From contig CM040424.1 in the NCBI GenBank assembly GCA_022702705.1, forward strand, positions 143,163,165 to 143,227,164: DNA of 64,000 nucleotides, written 5' to 3'. This DNA is from Papilionanthe hookeriana x Papilionanthe teres. Its lineage: Eukaryota > Streptophyta > Magnoliopsida > Asparagales > Orchidaceae. Both the position numbers and the translations under genes were made by a program. Within the stretch, counting starts at the first letter, position 1. The number at the start of each line of letters is the position of its first letter. This document shows, one piece after another, positions 12,111-23,161 of this stretch. The notes under the pieces are model-generated. The model had not been told where the DNA came from. It did not search any database and was given only the letters and a program-made list of their open reading frames with translations.

Positions 12111-14249
12111 GAAGTTATCGGCATATTTTTAGGTTAGGAGTTTTATTTTGGAAAAAGGGGTCGCCTACAGAAGTTGTCGGCAAATTTTAGATTTTAAATT
12201 TAATTTAAATATGTATATATGGTTTAGAAAGCAGTATTTGATTTTGAAAAATAATTTTAAGTTTAAAGGTTTTAAGATATGAAATCAAACCGATCTCACA
12301 TCCCAAATAGTTTATATAAACGAGCACCGCACCACAAACTGTGTATCTATCCCGAAGAATTGACACACTGATTGATGATGGGGCTCGATTAAATAAACTA
12401 GAAGATTTGTGACATCCGTTTAGTCTGCGAACCAATTTTATAAGCCGACAAGTTCCCCTGCTTAATATAAATGAATTAAGCAGGGTTTATATTACTCGGG
12501 TTCTTAAAGTTCCCTATAAGGGCAAGCCCCTATAGTTAATTTCATCTTAATCGACGAGAATCATTTAAGAAAACTCTCGATAATGATCGATGGTTTTGCT
12601 CTCAAGAATTTCAAAGTTTAAGGTTTTCAAAGGACTAGATTTTGGAAATTCGAAAGGGAATGACTCAAAATTTGGAACAATTTATTTTTGAGAATCCAAA
12701 GGAAGAGAAGTAGGAGAAGGTGAGAATCCAAGAAGAATCTTGGCAACTTCCAAAACTATCCTATTGTTTCGCTTAGATTTGAGAAAATCCTAATATTATC
12801 TGATATTTCAATCTTGCCAATTTTAGTTAATTAGAACTTATATTCGTATGACATAATCATACAATCAGCCTCGAAGATGTGAGGGTTTATGTCGAACTGA
12901 ACGATCACCTCCGAGTCCTAAGACCGGTTAGGGCTTAATTTACATGATATCATCATGCAAATGCCTAACGAAGAGTTGAGGATTTATGTTGCACTAGACA
13001 AACTACCTCGAAATCCTATGGTTTTGGTTATTTAATTCTAAGAAAGTTTAGCTGAAGTAGATCTGATTTTTGCTGATGACGATGGCCGTGCTGCCCACCA
13101 TACTCCGAGCTCCTTGTTGTTGCAGAGGTTTAGTTTTAGAAGTCATAAATCAGGAGATGAGAGAAGTATTTTGGTTTAGAGAAAATCTTAAAATCTAAGT
13201 GTTTTCTAATATTTTAATTAAAACAAATCTTAAAGTTATTTAAACAGAACCGATTAAGATCCCACAGTTCCGTCATCCCGGCATCGTTATTTTCATCGAA
13301 TTCACTTAGTCCAGATGAATTTGCTAAACTCAACTGAATGAGTTCCACACTTTCATTTAAACCGTGGAAAATCCCGTTAGCAACACATGGGTTACATCAT
13401 CCGAGGTATTCCCGATCATTCAACAATACATTTTAATTTAGTTGCAATTGTAGTTTTGTGTTCTGTTTGTGATTAAATTTTGAGTTGTTTTATATTTTGA
13501 AATGTTGTGGCAGTGAATTTTATCTCGTAATGATTTTTAATTTAATTTTGGTTTCAATTTAGGGACTATCCTAAAGGTTTTGGTTTTCATGCAACAGTTG
13601 TTTATCATGTAAGAAAAGAAAGTGCAATGTAATTAATTAAATTGCTAGAAGGTAAATTGCAATAAAATAAAAACGTACCTGGAGGGTCTTCCAGTCATCC
13701 CAAGCTGCACTTAAAACACATGTTAGAGCATTTAAGTATTTATAGCAATTACCTAGGTAAAGCTAAGGGCAAGGTTTCTGGTTTTCTACCAAGATCCTAG
13801 TCCTATAACTAGTCATTCCTATGACGTCTAGGTTTTTGTGTTTTGGTTTAAGGACGATTTTCTTCATCAAAGAACAATTAAGTTCAATTGTTCTTATAAA
13901 TATTCTATCATATTGAGGAAGTGCTTAAGACGAGTCTTAAACATCTTTTTAATACCTCTAGGATTGTTTTAGGTCCAAGAGAATTTAATTATACAAGTGA
14001 ATTAATCATCCAGGTGTTTAAGTTTTGTTATCTTGCTCAGTGAATTAGGACATTTAAATATCCTATAAGTGAAATAACACTTCACTTAATACTCCGTTTA
14101 GGAGCTATGACAACAAGAGCTCTTGAGGGCAAATTGATGTTTAAGTGATTTGTGATTTTAATTTAATTTTAATTAATGAGTTTAAGTTTGGAATAGTGTT
14201 CAAGTTGTTTTTAGACTTATTTTGAATTCTTTATGTCTTAGGTGATATT

Positions 14250-14480
14250 ATATTTAATTCAATTTAATTTAATTTAATTTAATTTAATTTAATTTGGTTT
14301 AGTTTTAATTTTTATTTAATTTTATTTTTAATTTTAATTTAATTTAGACTTTATTTTAATTTGATTTTATTTTTTATTTAATTTATTTTAATTTAAATAT
14401 GCTTTAATTTAATTTAATTTAGTTTTAATTTAATTCAATTTAATTTAATTTAATTTAATTTTGTTTTAATGTAATTTTTT
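14250..14480. repeat. (TTTAA)n-type tract in LTR
   Basis: Counterpart of the tract at 3148-3405, somewhat shorter. Confidence 0.85.
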
Positions 14481-17169
14481 ATTTTTTATGTTTTAAAGAT
14501 GATTTAATTTAATTGTTAAAGTATTAATTTAATTAAAATTTTGAAAGGATTTAATTTAAATGTTTTAATTTTAATTTAATTTAATGATTAAGTCTTTTAG
14601 TATTTTAAACCTTGAGTTTGGATTATCATTTTAATTGGGAATTAAATATTATTGAAGTGATTAATTTAGGGATTTTTAAATTAAAGAATGAATGTCTTTT
14701 TAATAATATCCCTATTTTAATAATTTCAATTTTTATTAATCTTCCAAATTTCATAAATTAATTGATTAAGGTTTACTTTAACTAATCTTAAAAATGATTG
14801 ATGGGTCTCTATCCTTTAATTATTTAAATTTCAATCATCCAAATCAGATTAGGATCAAATATTTTACTCTCTCATTTTATTAAGCCTAAAGTTTTAATTA
14901 AGGGTTAAAATTTTAATTACCATTTTTTGCCTTTCAAGCTTAATAATTCCATAACTCACTAAATTGAGCTTAAATGAATTTGAAATTTTTATGTGGCTTC
15001 ACTCACATGTCAATTATGACATTAGAGGAGAAAATGTGATTTTTCTGTATTTAATTTATTTATATAATTATTTTTTTGTAGAAAATAGGGATTTCCAAGG
15101 AAAATTCAATAACATGACCAAGGGACTTTTTCTATTCTTAAGAAAATTATGGGGCACTCTTAATGACCAGAGGACCATTTGGACTAATTTTGGTGATTTT
15201 TTGAATTACATTTTATTTATTAGAATTATTTTGAATTTTGGAGCATTAATTAACTTTAAAATGAAGTTAAAGTTGAAAAATAGATTTTATATTTTTCTTA
15301 AATCTCTCTAACCTCAAGGAGTCCAAAGAAATAAATTTTATATTTTTCTGATTTTTTTTTTGATTTATTAGAATTATTTTAGTGAAAAGGTTGGAAAATA
15401 CATTTTTAATATTAAAAATTACATTAAGCCTTTAAAATTCAATATCTTACCCTAGGGACTTAAGAAAAATATTTGGTTTGTTCCTAAATGATTAGAATTC
15501 AAAATGTGATATTTTGGTGATTTTTAATATTTTTATAATTTTTATTATTTTTTAATTATTAAAAATATTAAAATAATGATAAAAATCAACTTTTTTAGAA
15601 AATTACAATTTTAATTTTCCTAAGTTCCTCTGATATCAGAGAGGCTCCAAAACTATTTTTGTGAATTTTTGAAAAGTATTTTGTGAGTTATGAATTTTTA
15701 AAGTTTAATTTTACCCATTTTTGCTTAAGAGGCTTAATCAACCCATTTGGTGAAGTTAATCAAGTCCAATTGGTTTCAAATTTTTATGTGGTGTTCTCCT
15801 ATCCCTAAAGGACAGTAGAGAATTGTTTTTTAAGTTAATTTAATGAATGGTTAACCCTAATTAATTAAAGTTCAATTTTGGGTATTTAGGCCAATTAGAG
15901 TTATTCAAAGTGAATTAACTCAAAATTTATTTTTCCTAGGTCCCTCTGGTCACAAGAAACATCACTAAATTTTCCTAGAATTTATTTCTCAAGATGCAAA
16001 TTATTGGAATTAAAATACTTAAAACAGTAACATGAACTTGAAAAATCAATAACTTCTCATAGGGATGGCCTCTGACCTTGGAAAATTCAGGGAATGTTCC
16101 CAAGTTCAGAGGCTTCAAAAGCCCTATGGTTTCATGCCATGGTGAATTTCCTATATGCATGGATAATTAAAACAATGCAGAGAGTAAATAAATCATTAAA
16201 AATAAAATACTTAATGAAATTACTTGATTTCTTTTCCACATTATTCTCCTCACGTTTACTGAGCAAGTGGGTATTTTTATTTTATTTTTAGGATTTTTCT
16301 ACACAAAGTTATGAATTTTTGAAGTTCTGGGTATTTAATAAATAAGAAAAATCCCTATTTTACTACTTATCCACGCGGCGCCGCGTCAACCTTGGCTGCT
16401 CCGAAGCTCCACGCGTCGTCTCCTGATTTGGCGCCGCCATCTGACTCAGCCGTCCAGGGACCCGCCTTTCACGTAACATCTTCTGGTCCGACGCGATCCG
16501 AGCCGTCCATCCTATACACGCGCGATCCAATGGTTCCCAGTCATCGTCTACGACTGGTGCGTACCCGTGATCATCAACCTTCTAACCCTCATTTCTCACT
16601 CGATTCTCAACGGATTTTCGTGTTCTTATGCTCTATGGATTCATCTTGAAGAGATGAACACATCCATACGATAAACATGCATTGAAATTGATTCAAATTA
16701 AATGGAGAATCTCTGTCAGCTCGGGAAGAAGAGTGAGTCCATACCTTTGCTTAGAGAAGTGAAGCTTCGATCTGAGAGTTGTGTCACCTTTGATTGGGTC
16801 CAAGCAAGCTCCAGATGAAGTCCCTTAGCCTGGTGAATTATCTAGGTATGATTTCGACCACAACCGATCACAAAGCTTGGAGGCTGAGGGCAATGGCTGG
16901 CCTAGTGAGGGGGGCTTTTGCTGGGAAACTTCTCCTCTTGGTCTAGTGAAGGTGTAGGACCAATCAATTTGGAGATTGGCTCACCGTGGTGAAGTGTCTT
17001 GGTTTTGAGAGTGGATTTCAACTCTGAAATTGAGCTCACAGAGAGGAAATGGCAGGGGGATTTCAGTGGGGATCAAGTTCTCTATGTGTAGAGAGTGGTC
17101 TGGAATGATTTTAGCAGGGTTTCAGTAAGTTTTGGTTCAGCACCTCTCATGGCCTAGAGGAGGTGGTGT

Positions 17170-17176
17170 TTAAATA
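17170..17176 (-). promoter_or_regulatory. Putative TATA box of the B 5' LTR
   Basis: The minus strand reads cctatttaaacaccacc. The same element is at 46185-46191 in solo LTR S and, in variant form, near 41629-41636 and 63754-63761. It would put transcription start about 2.4 kb inside the LTR, leaving about 5 kb of R-U5. Confidence 0.55.
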
Positions 17177-19568
17177 GGCATGGTCGGAGGGCTTCCCGTG
17201 GGGTTCGAAGGCCGGGATCGACTGCTCCGGTGAGGAGAAGAAGAGCTATGCTCGTCCACTTAGGTTGAGACAAGTCAGCAAGGGAGAATTGAATTTTTTG
17301 GCTCACATGGAGCTTTCGGCCATGGTGTTTTCCGGCGGCTTGGTGGCTGGCCGGCCAGGCTCTGGTCACCATCTTGACCAGTGGGGTCAGGGGTTGGCAA
17401 TGATGCAGTCAATTGGAGTTTGACATGTGTAAAGGGGCTGAATTGAAATGGAATGAGGAGAGGCTCATTTTGGGTTCAATTTGGTGAACCCATGTATTTG
17501 GGCTTGGTTCACCTTCCCATGGTCCGATTTTGGGCCGGGGGATCAGTTAGGTCGACCGCTATGGAGTGGTGAAGTCTCCATCCATGGTGAGGTGGCTAAA
17601 CTTGGTTTAGTGTGTGACATGGTTAAGGTTAAGAAGGCTTAATGAAGGATTAGGAAAGGGGGCCCTCCTTTTGCCATTAATGGCTTGGTCACATGTCAAA
17701 CCTTCCAAGGCTTCATATGGCTTGAAAATGGCTTGCTCATGGCTCCATGTGGCTTGGGACAAAGCTTGGTCATTTACATGAAAAAGGATTTTAGAAATTT
17801 TGGTAATTTAGGGGTGATTAGATGGGATTTGGCATATGGCTTGATTTGGAATTATTTCATCATGGATTTAGAACTTAGGAGATGGGTTTATTAAATGGAT
17901 GATGATAGAGGATTGTCATGTGGGCTTCAAGATGGATTTTGGGCTTTTTGAAATCATTTTGGATGGGCTTTTAGGAAGGCTTAAGGGAATGAGCCTTTAG
18001 GTTTAAGAATGAATTCATGGATGGGAATTTTGTAGAAGTTTGGGCCAAATAATTGTTGGGTTTGGTTTAGGGATGTGTCATGAGTGATTTGAAATGAATT
18101 TGAGGTGGTTTGGGTTTGAATTGGGTTGAATTTGGGTTCATTTGGTAAATGGGCCAATGTAGGTCAACTTGGGCTAATTTGGGCCAATGTTGGGCTAAGG
18201 TTAAAATTGATGTAAAATTAATGTTGGGAAATGTTTATGGAAGTGTTTCAAAGAGGTTTTAACTTTGGTTGGGTTTTGGTTTTGGGACTTGGGGGCTTAT
18301 TTGGGTTAGTTTGGGTTTAGGTCAAAATTGGGCTGTTTGGTTTTGGGTTCAATTTGAGTGGGGTTTGGGTCCAAATTTTGGGCAAATTATGTTAGTGTTT
18401 TGTTTGTGGGGATGTTAGGGAAATTTTAGAAAAGGTTTGGGGTTAATTGGAGTTGAATTGGTTTGGTTTGGGCTAAGTTTGGGTCATGGGTCCAAATTGG
18501 GCTTTAAGGTCAAATGTGAAATTAGATTCAAATGTCAATCAAATTGGACTTGGATTTGGTCTAAATTGATATTGTGAATATTAAATTAAAGTTTAGAATT
18601 GAATTGGACCAAAATTGGGGTCAATTGGGTAGATTTGGTTTGACATTGGGTTCACTTGGGTTAAGAATGAGCTAAATTGGGGGTTTTGGTAAAAGTGGGG
18701 GAAATTGACAAAATTGGCCATGGTGTAGTTGGCCAAAATGAAATTGGGAATTGTTGGGATTTTTTGGAATTTTCTGGGAATTTTCTGAATTTTTGGATTT
18801 TTTGGTAAGAGGGGCATTTTGGGTATTTGGAGGGTATTGGGGGGTATTTTTGGAATTTTTGTATTTTTGGCTGTGGATTATCAATTTGATTGGTAAGGAA
18901 ATGTTCAAGGTTAATTTTGGGGAATTTTGGGTGATTTGGAAATTTTAGAGGATTTAGGCAACTTTAAGGGCTTTTAGTAGGTTTGATCGGTGTAGGGTCC
19001 TCGGGGTTAAAAATTGAAATTTTGAAAAAAACAAGATTGATCAAATATGAGTTGAATGGAATCACTTTGATTGAGCCATGAAGCCATATTAAGCCTATAT
19101 GAGCCATGGGAGGACTCATTTGAGGCATTCACCATGTTGTTCCTAACCCTCTTAACCAGGGGCTTAGAGGTTAATGTCCATCCATATGAATTACCTACAT
19201 GAGTCAAGGAGTCAAGTTGGGTATGGGTGTGGTTTTAGGATTTGGATTGTGTGTGTGAGAGTGTAGAGTATGAGTGTAGTGAGTGTGTAAGTCAACCCTC
19301 ACTGCACCAAGCCACCTGGGGTGGTCCCAAGTGCCAAAGAGTCCTATGGGAACTCATCCTTTAAACCTCCACATTTGATTTCAACCCTCTAGGTGATTAG
19401 GGGTCTATAATCAAGCTTGTGGGGTTTGTAGGGAGGCAAGAAGTGGTTCAAATTTCTAAGGGATGGGTCTCAATTCTAGTCCTCTAGGATAGTCAAAGGA
19501 AAAGCCTAAGGCTAGATCTTAAACACTAAAGATGGAAGAGAAGACCTCATAAAAAATGAGGTCAACAA

Positions 19569-20550
19569 TGGCTAATAACAATTTTCAATGGCCTTCCGAA
19601 AGGAATAATCCTATAACGATGGAAGGTATTCATGATAATGAAGCCTTTTCTATCTTAGCTTCACAAGTAGCAGCAATGTCGAAGAAATTAGATAATTTTG
19701 CAATTAATATTTCACATAATAACTCTGCTAATATTGAAGATTCTCAAACTATTGAAACTTTACAAGCTATTGCAAGTAAAAATAATCCTTATTCAAATTA
19801 TTATAATCCTGGGTGGAAAAATCATCCTAATTTTAACTGGAATAATTCACAACAACAATGGGGTAATAATCAATCTCATCCCACTGGAAATTGGAATTAT
19901 CAAGTTAATCCAAATTATAAACCTCCTGGATTTAATAATCATCAGAAAAAGTTATCAATAGAAGAATTAATTTCACAAATGAATAATCAATTACAAAATC
20001 AAAATACTGCTACTCGTAATATTGAAAATCAAATGGGGCAAATTGCTACTTTAATTAATAACAAACCTGTAGGAACACTTCCTAGTAATGTTGAAATTAA
20101 TCCAAAGGAAACTGGAAAAGAACATGAACATGTTAAGGCTGTGCAACTTAGAAGTGGAAAGGAATTAAAAGAAAGAATGCAGAATGAAATTGAAAAAGAA
20201 ATTGAGGTTGAAGAGATTGAAAAACCTAAAGAAACTCTCTCTCCTAGTCAAGATCAGACTGTTATACCTGTTAATGTGAAAGTTGAAAACCCAGCACCAC
20301 CTTTTCCTCAAAGACTTAAACAGCAGAAACTAGATCATCAATTTTCTAAGTTCTTTGAAATCTTTAAGAAACTTACTATTAACATACCTTTTGCTGAAGC
20401 TTTGGAACAAATGCCAACTTACGCAAAATTTATGAAGGATATTTTAAGCAAAAACGAAAATTTGAAGCTTTTCAAACTGTTGCATTAAGTGAAGAATGCA
20501 GTGCAATAATTCAAAAGAAATTACCTAAAAAGCTTAAGGATCATGGAAGT
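19569..20550 (+). pseudogene. gag: Athila-type gag of element C, N-terminally truncated
   Basis: Begins at the LTR junction with MANNNFQWPSE, a block normally inside Athila gag, so the capsid N-terminus is missing. The upstream codons of the open frame (from 19556) come from the LTR. The rest has the Asn-rich linker NNPYSNYYNPGWKNHPNFNW, a coiled stretch with NIENQMGQIATLIN, the LRSGKEL motif, PPFPQRLK, and KLTINIPFAEALEQMP just before the protease. A frameshift at about 20455-20465 ends the frame at 20488. In the other frame VALSEECSAIIQKKLP continues into the protease, so gag-pro-pol was one frame. Confidence 0.85.
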
Positions 20551-21207
20551 TTGACTATACCCTGTGCTATTGGAGAAAAATTTTGTGGAAAAACTTTATG
20601 TGATTTAGGAGCAAGTATTAATCTCATGCCATTTTCTATCTTTCGAAGATTGGATTTAGGAGATATTACTACCACCACTGTAACCCTTCAGTTAGCTGAT
20701 AGATCTATCACTTATTCTAAAGGAGTTATAGAGGATGTCCTTGTTAAAGTGGATAAATTTATCTTCCTTGTAGATTTCATAGTACTTGATATGGAAGAAG
20801 ATAAAGAGATACCTATTATTTTAGGGAAACCTTTTCTAGCTATTGAACGAGCTATGATTGATGTGCAAAAGGGAGAACTAACCATGAGAGTTAATGATCA
20901 AGAAATTAAATTCAATGTTCTTAAATCAATGAAGTACCCTGATAAAGAGAAATGTTATCGAATGGATATAATTGATTATTTAATTGAAAAACATTATCAA
21001 GAAAAATGTAAAGTCATTTCTGAAGAAAAATTTGAATTTTTAACTGATGAAAATGAAGTAGTAGAAGAAGAAGAGACTCAATTTATTAAAGATAATTGGG
21101 AAACTTTAGACATAACTCAAAATGATATACTTTTACCATTAATTAAAAGAGCCCCTGAACTGAAATTAAAAATGTTACCTTCACATTTAAAATATGCGTT
21201 TCAATAG
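20551..21207 (+). CDS. Aspartic protease region of element C
   Basis: Open for 218 codons. It holds the retropepsin catalytic motif LCDLGASINLMPFS (catalytic Asp in D-L-G-A-S), then VTLQLADRSI, FIVLDMEED and IPIILGKPFLA (the flap/ILG block), followed by an acidic linker toward RT. These are the blocks of Athila protease. The first ATG is not meaningful because the domain is part of a polyprotein. It ends at the TAG 21205-21207. The same region in element D is 35746-36200 on the minus strand. Confidence 0.85.
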   Translation: MTIPCAIGEKFCGKTLCDLGASINLMPFSIFRRLDLGDITTTTVTLQLADRSITYSKGVIEDVLVKVDKFIFLVDFIVLDMEEDKEIPIILGKPFLAIERAMIDVQKGELTMRVNDQEIKFNVLKSMKYPDKEKCYRMDIIDYLIEKHYQEKCKVISEEKFEFLTDENEVVEEEETQFIKDNWETLDITQNDILLPLIKRAPELKLKMLPSHLKYAFQ

Positions 21208-22196
21208 AATAATCAAGAAGAAAACTGAGTAAAGATCAAGAAGAAAAACTACTAGGTATGTTAAAGAATTATAAGAAAGCTTTTGGTTGGACTATTGCTG
21301 ATATAAGAGGAATAAGCCCTTCCATTTGCATGCATAGAATCTTAATGGAAGAAAATTTTAAACCTACTATAGAATCACAAAGAAGATTAAATCCTATCAT
21401 GAAAGAGGTTGTTAAAAAGAAATTATTAAGTGGTTAGATGCTGGTATTATTTATCCTATTTCAGATAGTCAATGGGTAAGTCCTATTCATTGTGTTCCGA
21501 AGAAAGAAGATGTAACTGTCATTGTTAATGATAAAAATGAACTAATTCCTACAAGACAAGTTACTGGATGACGAATTTGTATTGACTATAGGAAATTAAA
21601 TAAAGCCACTGGAAAGGATCATTTTCCTTTACCTTTCTTAGATCAAATGCTCGATAAATTTGCTGGACACCCATATTTCTATTTTCTGGATGGATATTCT
21701 GGTTATCATCAATTACTTATTGCTCCTGAGGACCAAGAAAAGACAACTTTTACAAGTCCTTATAGAAAATTTGCTTTTAGAAGAATGTCTTTTGGTTTAT
21801 GTAATGCACTTGCAACTTTTCAAAGATGTATGATGTCAATATTTTGTGATTTGATTGACAAAGGAATTGAAATGTTCATGGATGATTTTTTCAGTTTTTG
21901 GAACTTCTTTTGAATCTTGTTTGGAAAACATAGCCAAAGTTCTGAAAAGATGTGAAGAAACAAATTTAGTTCTTAACTGGGAAAAATGTCAATTCATGGT
22001 CACAAAAGGCATTGTACTTGGTCACAAAGTGTCAGAAAAAGGGATGGAAGTAGATCAAGCAAAAGTGAAAATTATTGCTGAATTGCAACCACCTACAACT
22101 GTTACTGATATGAGAAGTTTTCTAGGTCATGCTAGATTTTATAGAAGATACATAAAGGATTTTTCTAAAATTGCTAAACCTCTTTTTCATTTATAA
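21208..22196 (+). pseudogene. Reverse transcriptase of element C, frameshifted and truncated
   Basis: RT blocks in order: KKAFGWTIADI, RRLNPIMKEVV, GIIYPISDSQWVSPIH, RICIDYRKLN, YFLDGYSGYHQ, FAFRRMSFGLCNA and MFMDD (catalytic YxDD equivalent). Then, in another frame, LNWEKCQFMV, GIVLGHKVSEKGMEVD and MRSFLGHARFYRRYIKDFSK. Defects: in-frame stops at the protease-RT border, a frameshift near 21420, W-to-stop in VTG-RICIDY (about 21569) and a frameshift just after MDD (about 21888). Homology to D stops at PLFHL (22195). The next bases are the post-pol region, so RNase H and integrase (about 2 kb) are deleted. Confidence 0.9.
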
Positions 22197-22225
22197 GTCG
22201 GGCTGACGACGTTAAACCAAGCGCT

Positions 22226-22245
22226 TTATGGGAGGCAACCCATAA
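22226..22245 (+). promoter_or_regulatory. Conserved post-pol hairpin (TTATGGG-aggcaa-CCCATAA)
   Basis: A 7-bp perfect stem with a 6-nt loop inside a block (gacgttaaaccaagcgcttt before it) that is nearly identical in element D at 32586-32625. It lies directly after the pol stop in D. The function is not known. An RNA structure or splice-related element for the downstream ORFs is possible. Confidence 0.65.
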
Positions 22246-22813
22246 TTATCTTTTGTTTTGAGTGTTTTTGTGTTTTAATGTAAGGTTATGCCTCGATCTT
22301 GATTAATTTTATATTACTTTAGAAAAATTTGATGCTCATAAGTCTTTGTCGACTTAAGTCGAAAATTATTTTGAAGTATGTAAGATTTAGAAATTGGATC
22401 ACTCTATTCTGAATATGAGTAAAAAGGAGATCAAGTTAACCTTCATTATGATTGTTTACAATGTGAGTTATTGAGTCTAAATTACTCTTACCAGTATAAT
22501 TTACCTATCTTGGAGAACAAAATTTTGAAATTTGACGATTAGACGAAACAGAGTTGAACATAGTTCCGGTGCCTAGGCGCCAGAATTCGGCGACTAAGCG
22601 CTAGAATCAAACTATGTATCAATAGGTTCGGAGCCTAGGCCCGCATTCGGCGCTAAGTGCCACGGTTACTAGGTCGTGCAAAAACTGAAAATTTTTAGTT
22701 TTTCACACGATTTTCACCTTTAAATCAACCTATCTTCTTCCCTAACCATCAAGCAATAAAAATTACATCCCTTGCACTTCATTCTTGAGAGATTTGAGAA
22801 ATTTTTGAAGAAT
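22246..22813 (+). other. Spacer between pol and ORFa in element C
   Basis: AT-rich non-coding sequence with a TTTAAT-rich stretch and the palindrome cluster at 22568-22660. No ORF is supported. It corresponds to the leftmost 248 bases of the window. Confidence 0.65.
22568..22602. repeat. GGCGCC-palindrome pair
   Basis: GGTGCCTAGGCGCC at 22568 and GGCGACTAAGCGCT at 22589, a 21-nt offset. A third, more degraded pair follows at 22630-22665 (gagcctaggc / ggcgctaagtgcc). Confidence 0.75.
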
Positions 22814-23161
22814 ATGGAAGGAAGAAATCATGGAGAAGAAGCTAGGGACAAGGTCTCAAAGGATCCTCAACCCTACTTCAATGGTTTCATGTCGTAAGTT
22901 TAGAGAAAATTTCTAGTCGTTTGGATAAGTTTGAAGCGGAGTTTAAAAGCATTGGAGATCGCCTTCATGAGAAGTTTCATCAAATTGAACATCTAGAATG
23001 ACAAATGAAACTTCAATTTGATCATTTTGAGGCTTATCAAGATGCTCAAGTTGAAATGTATGCAAAAAAATAAGTGGATTGACGAAAAGACGGCTACGGA
23101 TTTCCCGAGAGCGTTAGTGTTCTTTCCAAGTGGAATACACAATTTCCCTTGTGAAGATTAG
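22814..23161 (+). pseudogene. Small Athila accessory ORF (ORFa), copy C
   Basis: Homologue of 249-606. The ATG at 22814 starts MEGRNHGEEARD; KDPQPYFNGF follows; the end is a Phe/Pro block and stop TAG 23159-23161. Lesions: a 1-base deletion near 22890, TGA replacing a Trp codon near 22999-23001, and a 1-base insertion in an A-run near 23068-23074. The aligned sequence otherwise keeps codon spacing. The middle (DKFEAEFKSIGDRLHEKFHQ) has coiled-coil-like heptads. The family is unknown to me. Confidence 0.6.

Larger units (their letters stand above)
1029..19568 (-). mobile_element. Tat/Ogre-like retrotransposon B, gag-only (pol deleted)
   Basis: Two near-identical LTRs (1029-8464 and 12116-19568) in the same orientation enclose 3.65 kb. 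On the minus strand the order is 5' LTR, 5-nt spacer, primer binding site (12093-12110), leader, upstream ORF (11583-10322), gag (10321-8768), a short 3' remnant, a PPT-like site (8484-8467) and the 3' LTR. There is no protease, reverse transcriptase, RNase H or integrase. The gag tail jumps directly into sequence resembling the 3' UTR of element E. There is no target-site duplication: the left flank ends ggcgc and the right flank starts atggc. B can be read either as a deletion derivative or as a member of a gag-only non-autonomous family (TR-GAG type). Confidence 0.85.
12116..19568 (-). repeat. 5' LTR of element B (7453 bp)
   Basis: Full-length partner of 1029-8464. On the minus strand it starts TGTTGACCTCATTTTT at 19568 and ends ATGCCGATA at 12116 (canonical CA changed to TA). 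It contains a TATA box (17170-17176), the TTTAA tract and a U3 C-rich on the minus strand (about 17900-18950). The outer flank from 19569 is Athila gag. No gene inside is supported. Confidence 0.9.

Noticed and set aside
1029..19568. B as a simple complete insertion with target-site duplication
   Set aside because: The 5 bases outside the LTRs differ, and the two Athila flanks are in the wrong order for a single insertion.
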